Position numbers and translations under genes: made by a program. The notes beneath the pieces are model-generated. The model saw only the letters and a program-made list of their open reading frames with translations. It had not been told where the DNA came from and ran no database searches. Shown here in pieces: positions 41,488-49,520 of a stretch of 64,000 nt of DNA (the stretch's first letter is position 1; each line of letters begins with the position of its first letter). Origin of the DNA: Actinoplanes sp. NBC_00393 (GTDB lineage: Bacteria > Actinomycetota > Actinomycetes > Mycobacteriales > Micromonosporaceae); contig NZ_CP107942.1 of assembly GCF_036053395.1 (NCBI RefSeq), forward strand, positions 9,704,001 through 9,768,000, in the 5' to 3' direction.

Positions 41488-43225
41488 GGGCTCGTCGATT
41501 TTTAACTCGCTGTTTTGATCAAGGCGGGTGCGGTGAATCCGGCGGCGCGGGTGTGAGCGGCGAGGTCGGTGTGGTTGGTGAGGCGGATGTTGCTGGGTTC
41601 GATGGGGTGCTGGATTTGGGTGAGCAGGGTGCGGGTGTTGCGGATGGCGACGTTGATGGTGGTGCCGGCGACGCCGAACAGATCGGCGATGACCTTGCGG
41701 GGCAGTTGGTAGCGGTCGTGGAGCAAGGTGGCCAGTAGTTGGTGGCTGAGGGTGACGCGGATCTTGCGGCCGCCGCCGCGGGCCGGGCGTGGCCGCGCAG
41801 GTTGTGCAGGAACGCTTCGTGTTGGGCTTGATGGGGAACGGTGAGCCGGTTGATCAGGTCGTTCCATGCGCTGTCGGGCATGCCGGTGATGGCCGGGTGC
41901 ACCAGCGCGGCCAGGTGATGCAGCGGTGGTAGGGCTGTCGCGGGTTCGCCGGCGGGTGTGGCCGGGTCGGGGCGCAGGGTGTAGTTCCAGTCGCCGTGCC
42001 AGTCGTGACGGTCGATGGCCAGGGTGCTCATCTGCTCGTCGGTGATGACGACGCCGGTCGGGTAGTGGCCGGTGTCGAGTTCGGCGTGCACGCGCAGCCC
42101 GCTGCTGGTGGTGGTCGCGGCGATCGTGTGGACGATGGTCTCGTGGCTGGTCAGGGGTCGTGCCCGCCAGTTCATCGAGATGTGGGCGAACAAGCGATGC
42201 TCGATACGGTTCCATTTACTGGTGCCGGGCGGGAAGTGGCAGACGGTGATCGGTAGCCCGATTTCGGCGGCGAGAGCGGCCAGATCCGTTTTCCAGGCGC
42301 GAGTGCGGTAGCCGTTGGATCCGCCGGCGTCCGCGGTGATCAAGAGCCGTCCGGCGTTCGGGTAGCGGTCACGGCCGTAGCCGTCCCACCAGCGGCGCAG
42401 AGTGGCGACGGCGAACGCGGCGGTGTTGTGGTCGGTGCCGACGGCGACCCAGCCGGTGTCGGCGGCCAGGTCGTAGACCCCGTAGGGGATCACCTGTCCC
42501 AGCTGCGGATCGGCGAAGTCGTGGGTGCGGACTACGGCCGGCTCACCGGCAGGCCGCCACTCGCGGCCCTTGTTCGCGAACGCGCCGACGAGTTCCTTCT
42601 TCTTCGTATCGACGCTGACGACCGGGTCACCGCTGGACAGATAATCCTTGACCTGCTCGTTGATGTAGCCGAACTGGGCGTCGCGGTCGGGATGGCGTCT
42701 GCCTTCCAGAGTCTTGGCATTGCCCTGAAGGCTGAATCCCTCACCGTGCAGCAGAGCAGCGATCGTGTCCGGCCCGGCCTTATGACCCCGCCCGGCCAGT
42801 TCCTGCGCAAGGTGGCGCAACGACTTCGTCGTCCATCGCAGCGGCGACATCGGGTCCCCCCGCTCGTCCGGCTCGACCAGCCCCAACAACGCCGGCATCA
42901 GAGCGGGATCATGTTCGGTCACCGGCTTCCGGCCGCCACCGGCACGGCGGACCCGGCCCAGCGGCGCCACCCCGGCCTCCAACTCATCGACGCCCGCAGC
43001 CACCGTGCCCTCCCGGACCCCGGCAGCTCGCGCTACCGCCCGGATCCCGCCATGCCCCAGCACCCGAGCCTCAGCACCCAGCAGCAACCGGCGTTGCCGC
43101 TCGTCCAGATGCGGCAAGATCACCTCAAACTTCGCTGCCAGCCTGCCCCGTTCCTCCTCCGATACCGCCATAACAGATCAACGCATCGAAATCCGCCAAG
43201 CAACGGCTTGTTCTTCGACGAGCCC
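41488..43225. mobile_element. ISAzo13-type insertion sequence (1738 bp)
   Basis: The ends are perfect inverted repeats: GGGCTCGTCGA (41488-41498) and TCGACGAGCCC (43215-43225). TAA stands on both sides (41485-41487, 43226-43228), and removing the element with one TAA restores the repeat unit gcatgtaaccggg exactly. It carries one transposase gene with a frame break near its end. Confidence 0.92.
41502..43171 (-). pseudogene. ISAzo13-family transposase, frameshifted near the C-terminus
   Basis: The DDE-type transposase reads in one frame from ATG at 43171 to about 41790 (family motif AQFGYINEQVKDYLSSGDPV followed by VSVDTKKKELVGAFANKGRE; ITADAGGSNGY; PPGTSKWNRIEHRLF). The last about 95 residues (SHQLLATLLHDRYQLPRKVI, FGVAGTTINVAIRN) are in the -1 frame, which ends at 41502. 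A single-base loss near the GC-rich run at about 41770-41800, a sequencing error, or programmed -1 frameshifting would explain it. No slippery heptamer is seen. Confidence 0.75.
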
Positions 43226-43296
43226 TAACCGGGACTGTATTCGATGCTTCAGTGGCGGCTCGGGGCTGCGAGCCGCCACTCACGCACGTAACCAGG
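43226..43296. repeat. Palindromic repeat array, right part
   Basis: Continues the interrupted unit (taaccgggactgtattcgat, then agtggcggct) and starts one more (gagccgccactcacgcacgt from 43270) before the array fades. It is the other side of the insertion site. Confidence 0.8.
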
Positions 43297-43429
43297 ACGG
43301 CGGATTAGGGGCGTGGGCGACGGCTGGGGATGGCGCAATCCCGCTCAGCTTAAGTCGATCTTGGCGGCTGAAAGGTCGCCAAACGAACGCTCTCCCACCC
43401 GCCAAGATCAACGCGCGTCGAGTGTCATG

Positions 43430-43560
43430 TGGATCTTCGTGGCTGGCTGTCGCGGCTGTTTCAGTGCCCCGCAAGCAGCCGTGAGAGCCAGCTGGATCTT
43501 CGCGGCTGGCTGTCGCGGCTGTTCCAGCGTTCCGCAAGCAGCCGTGAGAGCCAGCTGGAT
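43430..43560. repeat. Two 63-bp palindromic direct repeats
   Basis: Copies start at 43430 and 43493, followed by the start of a third at 43556. Each folds by GCTGGCT (43442-43448) with AGCCAGC (43486-43492) and an inner CGGCTG/CAGCCG pair. The core GGCTGTT...CAGCC is shared with the array at 63292. The gap 43297-43744 holds no supported gene. Confidence 0.88.
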
Positions 43561-43744
43561 CGCCACCACTGCCACTCCGGCCCGTTGATCATGAGGTTGG
43601 GGCGCAATCCTTGATCGAACGGCGGCCGACCGTGCTGGGAATACAAGATCAACCAAGGGTTGGTGACACTGGGGGATGGCCGGCCGTCGGCTACGCAGGT
43701 AAGCCGGTTGAGCCGGGCGGGTGGCGAACCGCCGGGTGGGCTGG

Positions 43745-43960
43745 TCAGCGGGATTCGCAGCTGACTCGTGTGCCGGTGGGGATGCGGCAGGAGCCGGTGC
43801 CGCTGCCTCCGTCGGCGAGTTCGCCGGGCACCCCGGGGAACCGGCGGGCTGGGTCCACAGGGAGTCGTCGCCGGAGTCGCCGTGAAGGAGGTCTCGTCCG
43901 CTGCCGCCGCGCAGCGTGTCGGCCCCGGAGGCTGTCCGCGCCGGCCTCGCGACCTCTCAC
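43745..43960 (-). pseudogene. Remnant of an RTX (calcium-binding nonapeptide) protein
   Basis: On the minus strand GADSLRG, then after a one-base shift GADTLRGGSGRDLLHGDSGD, are RTX repeats of the GGxGxDxL form. Another shift leads into ADGGSGTGSCRIPTGTRVSC before TGA at 43745, a typical end of actinobacterial RTX proteins. No start, signal or upstream part is left, since the GH95 gene begins its 3' end at 43987. This is a decayed C-terminal fragment. Confidence 0.65.
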
Positions 43961-43986
43961 CGATAGGCGTGCATGCAACCTAGGAG

Positions 43987-46107
43987 TCATCCGCAAACCG
44001 GGAAGGGCCGTCCAGCGGTCAGTCGCAGCGAGGTCATGCCGCGGGGGTGGGCCAGCTCCACCTCCCGGTCAACAGGAGAAAGCAGGACGGCCTCGAAGCG
44101 ACCGGGCGACCAGGACAGGTCCACGGTGACCGGCCCGCGGGCGACCAGACCGCGGACCCGCCCGGTGGGCCAGGCGGCCGGCAGCGCGGGCAGCAGGCGG
44201 AGCCGGGCGACGCCGTCCGGGCCGGTGTCGCCGCTGCCCAGCAGCATGGCCACGATCAGGGCGGGGAGGCCGCCGGCCAGGTCCACGTTGAACATGTGGT
44301 CGCGGTTGTGGGTGGGCACCAGGTTGGGCCGCCAGTAGGCGTCGGCGATTCGTTGCAGGGCCGCGTACGCCTCCTCGGCCAGACCGAGATGTGCTGCCGC
44401 GACGCCGAGCAGCGCGAGCCCGTACCCCATCTCGTCGGACGCCCCGCTCAGCCACCACCGCAACCGGGACCGCACGGCGCGCACCGCGGCGGCGCGCAGC
44501 GCCGGGTCTGCTTCGACGGCCGGGTCGCCGGCGTAGAGGAAGGGGTAGAGGTGGCTGCTGTGCCGGTGCTGATGGTGGTCCGGGAAGCGCGGATCGATCC
44601 ATTCGGCCAGCTCGCCGGCGTCGTTGATCCGGTACGCGGGCAGGGCCGCCAGCAACTCCCGCCACCGCGGCTCGTCGGGGTCGCGGAAATCCAGGATGTC
44701 GGTGACGGCGAGGAGGTTGCGCAGCAGGTCGGATACGACCTGTACGTCCATTGTGGCGTCCACCGTGGCCTGGTCCCGGTCGCCGCCCGGGTCGTTTTCC
44801 GGGGAGTAGGACGGGCTGAACCGGGCCCGCCCGTCGACGATCTCCGCGAACGCCAGGTGGAACGAGGCGACTTCCCGCAGGAACGGCAGCGCCCGCGAGG
44901 CGAGGAATTCCCGGTCGCCGGTGTGCTGCCAGTGGTCCAGGTAGAGGCGGCCGAGCCAGGCGGCCCCGGCGGTCCAGAAGGTCAGGCACCAGATCGGGCC
45001 GAAGTGGTTCTGCCGGCCGTGTGTGCCGAGGTGCGCCGGCGCGTAGAGGCCGGGCAGGCCGTAGAGGCGCCGGGCGTTCTCCCGGAAGTCGTCGCGCAGG
45101 CTGTCGAGCAGGTCGAAGAGCGGCGGCATCAGCTCCGGCGTGCCGGTGGAGTGCACGGCGAGCAGCGCGGCCTGCAGGTTGCCGTCGATGGTCCAGCCGC
45201 TGCGCCACGGCGGCGAGTAGGTGCCGCTCCAGACGCCCTGCAGGGTCGGCGGGCGGGTGCCGGTGCTGCTGATGATCGCGTATCGGCCGGCGTCGAAGAG
45301 CTGCTGCTCACGCCGCCCGCCGAGGTCCAGCGACACCCGTTCGAAGAGGTCGCGATGCCGCACGGCGTGCTCTTCCAGGAGCGTTTCGAAGCTGCCTTCC
45401 GGCAGTTCGGCGAGGGCGGCCGCGGGAGTGCGCAGGCCGGGCACGGTGCGAGCCACGATCAACACCGATTGCGGGGTACGCCGTAAGCGCACCGCCACGG
45501 TCCAGCCCTCGAGTGCCCCCGCCCAGCGCGGCCCGGCAAACCGTCCAGTGAGGACCAGGCTGTCCACCGCATATTCGATCGGCCGTTCCGGCACCCCGTC
45601 GATCGGCCCGACCGAAACCGTCGCATCGCTGCCGGTGAGCCGCACGACGAGCGCGTCCGCGGCCCGGGAGACGAAGGCGTCGCAGGTCACCCCGGCCCAC
45701 TCCTGGCGGACCACACCGGTCGCGAAGTCGGTGCCGCGCTGGTAGCCGTCGCCGGGGGAGTCCGGCGTGACGACGATCGTGGCGGCTCCGATCAGCGGAT
45801 CGATCCAGCGCGTTTCGGCGTACCCCGGATGCTCTTGCACCGCGAGGTCGCAGACAGCCTGAGCCGCGTCGCTGAAGCGCCCGGTGTCGAGGAGTTCGCG
45901 CAGTCGCGGCAGCGCCGCGGCGGTGGCCGGCGCCGGGAGCGGCTCGGTGACCGGCTGGAAGAGGTCCTCGTGGGCGAGCGTGAAGCGCAGCGCGGTGGGC
46001 GAGCCGTAGCAGAGCGCGCCCTGCCGGCCGTTGCCGCTGATCAGCGCGTGCTCCCAGTCCTCGGTCCTGGTGGCGTCACGGAAGGACGGATTGACTTGGC
46101 TCTGCAC
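43987..46107 (-). CDS. GH95-family glycosidase (alpha-fucosidase/galactosidase type)
   Basis: This 706-residue enzyme has no signal peptide. It shows an N-terminal beta domain and a long (alpha/alpha)6 barrel, with TIDGNLQAALLAVHST corresponding to the NMQMNYW catalytic region and HRHSSHLYPFLYAGDP to the HRHxSHL motif of GH95. Family members remove alpha-L-fucose (or alpha-L-galactose) from xyloglucan and glycans. GTG at 46107 has AGGAG just upstream. It is divergent from the GH42 gene with only 45 bp between, so both likely share the AAACTAAA box. Confidence 0.82.
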   Translation of the reverse strand: MQSQVNPSFRDATRTEDWEHALISGNGRQGALCYGSPTALRFTLAHEDLFQPVTEPLPAPATAAALPRLRELLDTGRFSDAAQAVCDLAVQEHPGYAETRWIDPLIGAATIVVTPDSPGDGYQRGTDFATGVVRQEWAGVTCDAFVSRAADALVVRLTGSDATVSVGPIDGVPERPIEYAVDSLVLTGRFAGPRWAGALEGWTVAVRLRRTPQSVLIVARTVPGLRTPAAALAELPEGSFETLLEEHAVRHRDLFERVSLDLGGRREQQLFDAGRYAIISSTGTRPPTLQGVWSGTYSPPWRSGWTIDGNLQAALLAVHSTGTPELMPPLFDLLDSLRDDFRENARRLYGLPGLYAPAHLGTHGRQNHFGPIWCLTFWTAGAAWLGRLYLDHWQHTGDREFLASRALPFLREVASFHLAFAEIVDGRARFSPSYSPENDPGGDRDQATVDATMDVQVVSDLLRNLLAVTDILDFRDPDEPRWRELLAALPAYRINDAGELAEWIDPRFPDHHQHRHSSHLYPFLYAGDPAVEADPALRAAAVRAVRSRLRWWLSGASDEMGYGLALLGVAAAHLGLAEEAYAALQRIADAYWRPNLVPTHNRDHMFNVDLAGGLPALIVAMLLGSGDTGPDGVARLRLLPALPAAWPTGRVRGLVARGPVTVDLSWSPGRFEAVLLSPVDREVELAHPRGMTSLRLTAGRPFPVCG

Positions 46108-46119
46108 GGCTCCTACTTT
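46091..46119 (+). promoter_or_regulatory. Promoter of the GH42 gene
   Basis: TTGACT (46091-46096), 17 bp, TACTTT (46114-46119). The -10 lies inside the operator-like repeat and the -35 within the first GH95 codons. Confidence 0.6.
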
Positions 46120-46140
46120 GTTTAGAGATTAAACTAAAGT
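46115..46140. promoter_or_regulatory. Operator-like repeat between GH95 and GH42
   Basis: ACTTTGTTTA-gagat-TAAACTAAAGT is an inverted repeat with one inserted base. It shares GTTTAGA and AAACTAAA with the box at 37250, so the same ROK repressor may bind both. Confidence 0.65.
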
Positions 46141-46152
46141 CAAGGCGGTGCG

Positions 46153-48150
46153 ATGCTTCACTTCGGCGGCGACTACAACCCCGAGCAGTGGCCGGAGGAG
46201 GTGTGGGACGAGGACGTCGCGCTGATGCGGCAGGCCGGCGTCACCATCGCCACGGTCGGGGTGTTCGCCTGGTCGAACCTCGAGCCCGAGCCGGGGCGGT
46301 ACGAGTTCGGCTGGCTCGACCGGGTGCTGGACCGCCTGCACGACGGCGGCATCAAGGTCGCCCTGGCCACCCCGACCGCGTCACCGCCGCCCTGGTTCAC
46401 CCTGGCCCATCCGCAGGCCATGCCGGTGACCGCCGACGGGGTGCGGCTCACGCACGGTAGCCGCGACACGTATTGCGTCTCCGCCCCGGAGTACCGGGCC
46501 GCCGCCCGCACCATCGCCGCCAGGCTGGCCGAACGCTATGCCGGCCACCCGGCGCTGGCGATGTGGCACGTGCACAACGAGTACGGGACCGACTGCCGCT
46601 GCGACGCCACCGCCGCGGCGTTCCGGACCTGGTTGCAGAAGCAGCACGGCGACCTGGACACCCTCAACGAGGTGTGGACCACGGCGTTCTGGAGCCAGCG
46701 GTACTCGGACTGGGCGCAGATCCTGCCGCCGCGCGCCACGCAGTACCTGCCGAATCCGGCGCACGTGCTGGACTTCCGCCGGTTCCTCTCCGACGAGCTG
46801 CTCAGCGGCTATGTCGAGCAGCGCGACCTGCTGCGCGCCGCCAACCCGGACGTGCCGATCACCACCAACTTCGTGCAGGGCGGCTGGGTGAGCGTGGACC
46901 ACGCGCGCTGGGCCGCCGAGGTCGATCTCGTCGCGGTCGACCACTACCCGGACGACGCCGGGCCGGGCGCCGAGGAGGAGACCGCGTTCGCCGGTGACCT
47001 GGCCCGCGGCTGGGGTGGCGGGTCGTGGCTGCTGATGGAGACCGCGCCGAACCTGATCTACACGCGCGGGCGGATGCACGCCAAGGAACCGGGGCGGCTC
47101 ACCCGGCACAGCCTCGGCTATGTGGCGCGTGGCTCCAACGGGGCGATGTACTTCCAGTGGCGGCAGCCGCGCGGCGGGGCCGAGCTGTTCCACTCGGCGC
47201 TGGTTCCGCATGCGGGTCCGGACAGTCCGGTCTTCCGTGAGGCGGTGGGCCTCGGGCGTACCCTCAAAAGCCTGTCTCCGCAGGTTGCCGATGCGGCGCC
47301 GCGCACGGCGCGGATCGCGGTGACCTGGGACGCGCCCTCCTGGTGGGCGTTGCAGGGCGGCGGCCGGCCGTCCGCCGACATCGACTACCTGGCCGCGGTC
47401 CGGCAGGCCCATCGCGCGCTGTTCCGGTCCAAACTGGAGACCGACTTCGTCTTCCCCGGCGTCTCCACCGACGCCCTCGGCGACTACCGCATGATCGTCG
47501 TGCCGCATCTCTACCTGGTGTCGGACGAGGCGGCCGCGGCCTTCCGTGACTATGTGGCGGAAGGCGGGCACCTGGTGGTGGGCCATCTCAGTGGCATCGC
47601 GGATCCGGCGGGCCGGATCCGGTTGGGCGGTTACCCGGGCGCCTTCCGCGAGGTTCTCGGGGTACGCGTGGTCGAGTGGCACCCCCAGCCACCGGAGACG
47701 GAGTTCGCCCTCGACGACGGCCTGCGGGCTTCCCGATGGGCCGAGCGGGTGGAGACTGCCGGCGCGCAGACGCTGGCCCGGTACACGGCCGGGGTGCTGG
47801 CGGGCGCCCCGGCCGTCACCCGCAACCGGTTCGGCGCGGGCTCGGCCTGGTACCTCTCGACCGCCCTGACCGACGACAGCCTCGCCCGGCTGCTGCGGCA
47901 GGTGGCGGCCGAGGCCGGGGTGGAGCCGGTGCTGCCCGGGCTGCCGTCGCAGGTGGAGGCGGTACGGCGCGGCGACCTGCTGTTCCTCTTCAACCACGGG
48001 CCGGAGGCGGCGACCGTGCCGCTGCCGGAGGGCGAGGTCACCGTGCAGGGCGGCGGATTCCGGACGGTCCGGCCGGCTGGGTGTGGAACGCCCGGCGGTA
48101 CGCCGACGGGGATGTCTTCATCGCCTGGGCGAAGTGGTGGCGGTAGGTGA
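46153..48150 (+). CDS. GH42 beta-galactosidase
   Basis: This 665-residue intracellular enzyme removes beta-galactose from oligosaccharides. It opens with the typical MLHFGGDYNPEQWPEEVW; the acid/base is E143 in HVHNEYGTD and the nucleophile E296 in LLMETAPN. Middle trimerisation and C-terminal beta domains are present. ATG at 46153 has AGGCGG 5 nt upstream. The end overlaps the converging GlxA-type gene by 113 bp, and the last about 25 residues (Gly/Pro/Ser-rich) do not look like GH42, so a small frameshift or lost stop is possible. Confidence 0.9.
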   Translation: MLHFGGDYNPEQWPEEVWDEDVALMRQAGVTIATVGVFAWSNLEPEPGRYEFGWLDRVLDRLHDGGIKVALATPTASPPPWFTLAHPQAMPVTADGVRLTHGSRDTYCVSAPEYRAAARTIAARLAERYAGHPALAMWHVHNEYGTDCRCDATAAAFRTWLQKQHGDLDTLNEVWTTAFWSQRYSDWAQILPPRATQYLPNPAHVLDFRRFLSDELLSGYVEQRDLLRAANPDVPITTNFVQGGWVSVDHARWAAEVDLVAVDHYPDDAGPGAEEETAFAGDLARGWGGGSWLLMETAPNLIYTRGRMHAKEPGRLTRHSLGYVARGSNGAMYFQWRQPRGGAELFHSALVPHAGPDSPVFREAVGLGRTLKSLSPQVADAAPRTARIAVTWDAPSWWALQGGGRPSADIDYLAAVRQAHRALFRSKLETDFVFPGVSTDALGDYRMIVVPHLYLVSDEAAAAFRDYVAEGGHLVVGHLSGIADPAGRIRLGGYPGAFREVLGVRVVEWHPQPPETEFALDDGLRASRWAERVETAGAQTLARYTAGVLAGAPAVTRNRFGAGSAWYLSTALTDDSLARLLRQVAAEAGVEPVLPGLPSQVEAVRRGDLLFLFNHGPEAATVPLPEGEVTVQGGGFRTVRPAGCGTPGGTPTGMSSSPGRSGGGR

Positions 48151-49024
48151 CCGCGGTCTCGAACCCGACCGCGGTCGCGATCGCCTCGATCGGCGTCCGG
48201 GTCGACTCCAGCAGGGCCAGGCTGGCGTGCACCCGCCGGTCGATCAGCCAGCGGATCGGGGTCGTCCCGGTGGCCCGGGCGAAATGCCGCAGATAGGTAC
48301 GGGCGGACATGTGCGCCCGCTGCGCCAGCACGTCGACCGTGATCGGCTCGGTGAGGTTGCCCAGCGCCCACTCCATGCTCCGGGCCACCCGGGCGTCCTC
48401 CGGATCCGCTGTCACCGGGGCCTCGACGAACTGCGCCTGCCCGCCGTCGCGATGCGGTTGCACGACCAGCCGGCGGGCCACCGCGTTGGCGATGGTCGGG
48501 CCGTGGTCGCGGCGGATCACGTGCAGGCAGAGGTCCAGGCCGGCGGCGCTGCCCGCGCTGGTCAGCACCGCGCCGTCGTCGATGTAGAGCACCTCCGCGT
48601 CGACCTCGACCGCCGGGTGGCGGCGGCGCAGGGCCTCCGCGTACCGCCAGTGGGTGGTGGCCCGGCGGCCGTCCAGCAGACCGGCCCCGGCCAGCGCGAA
48701 CGCGCCCGAGCAGATCGACATGATCCGGGCGCCGCGGTCGTGGGCGGTCCGGAGAGCCTCGACCAGGGCCGGTGACGGGTCGACGCGGACGTCCGGCACA
48801 CCGGGCACGATCAGCGTGTCGGCGGCGGCGAACGCGTCCAGGCCGTGCTCGGTGTGCAGCGTGGCGCCGCCGACCAGCCGGACCGGGCCGGGCGACTCGG
48901 CGCAGATGGTCAACTCGTACCAGGGGACGTCGAACTCGGGGCGGGGCAGCCCGAAGACCTCGGTGACGATGCCCATCTCGAAGACCGACATGCCCTCGTA
49001 GGCGAGCACCGATACCGTCCGCAT
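48038..49024 (-). CDS. GlxA-family AraC-type regulator (DJ-1/PfpI domain)
   Basis: This 328-residue protein has an N-terminal amidotransferase-like DJ-1/PfpI domain (about 1-180; GARIMSICSGAFALAGAGLL with the nucleophile-position Cys) and C-terminal AraC helix-turn-helix pair (about 215-310; DVLAQRAHMSARTYLRHF). Such regulators sense small metabolites. The start is leaderless: TAAGAT 6 nt before ATG. Its last 113 bp overlap the GH42 end on the opposite strand. The neighbours it controls are not evident. Confidence 0.9.
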   Translation of the reverse strand: MRTVSVLAYEGMSVFEMGIVTEVFGLPRPEFDVPWYELTICAESPGPVRLVGGATLHTEHGLDAFAAADTLIVPGVPDVRVDPSPALVEALRTAHDRGARIMSICSGAFALAGAGLLDGRRATTHWRYAEALRRRHPAVEVDAEVLYIDDGAVLTSAGSAAGLDLCLHVIRRDHGPTIANAVARRLVVQPHRDGGQAQFVEAPVTADPEDARVARSMEWALGNLTEPITVDVLAQRAHMSARTYLRHFARATGTTPIRWLIDRRVHASLALLESTRTPIEAIATAVGFETAVTYRHHFAQAMKTSPSAYRRAFHTQPAGPSGIRRPAR

Positions 49025-49030
49025 GGCGGA

Positions 49031-49036
49031 ATCTTA
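49031..49036 (-). promoter_or_regulatory. -10 box TAAGAT of a leaderless gene
   Basis: TAAGAT on the minus strand lies exactly 6 nt before the ATG at 49024. Confidence 0.55.
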
Positions 49037-49094
49037 GCGAGAGGTGTCTCCCGCGCCACTGGGCCGGGATGGCTCCGGCCACGACGATCAGGGC

Positions 49095-49520
49095 ATGACT
49101 GATTCCGCTGTTGCCTTCTTCGCCGCCCGCCTCGAGTTCGAGACCGACGTCAGCGACGTGCACGCCGATCTGGAAGCCGGCACGACCGGTGTCGTGGTGA
49201 TCGACTCGCGCAGTGCCGAGTCGTGGCGGCAGGGGCGGCTCCCGCACGCCGTACACCTGCCCACCCGTGAGATCGCCGCCCGGGCCGCCGAGGTGATCCC
49301 GCCCGGCACCCGGGTGGTCACGTACTGCTGGGGGCCCGGGTGCAACGGCGCCACCCGGGCCGCGCTGGAGTTCGCCAAACTCGGCTACCCGGTCAAGGAG
49401 ATGATCGGGGGATACGAGTACTGGGTGCGGGAGGGCTTCCCGGTCCGCGACGACCAGGGCGTCCAGACCCGTCCGGTGGACGAGCTGACCGCCCCGGCCG
49501 GCGCAGCCTGCGGCTGCTAG
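49095..49520 (+). CDS. Rhodanese-like sulfurtransferase
   Basis: This single-domain 141-residue rhodanese has Cys78 in the active-site loop YCWGPGCNGATR, and the first strand ends in VVVIDSRSAESWRQGRLPHA. It would transfer sulfane sulfur in the cytosol. The extra Cys in CWGPGC and the C-terminal CGC are noteworthy. It converges on and overlaps the alditol-oxidase-type gene by 4 bp. Confidence 0.88.
   Translation: MTDSAVAFFAARLEFETDVSDVHADLEAGTTGVVVIDSRSAESWRQGRLPHAVHLPTREIAARAAEVIPPGTRVVTYCWGPGCNGATRAALEFAKLGYPVKEMIGGYEYWVREGFPVRDDQGVQTRPVDELTAPAGAACGC

Noticed and set aside
43611..44129. Open frame of about 170 codons on the plus strand beside GH95
   Set aside because: It is antisense to the RTX remnant and the GH95 end, Arg/Pro/Ser-rich, and has no ribosome site or family match.
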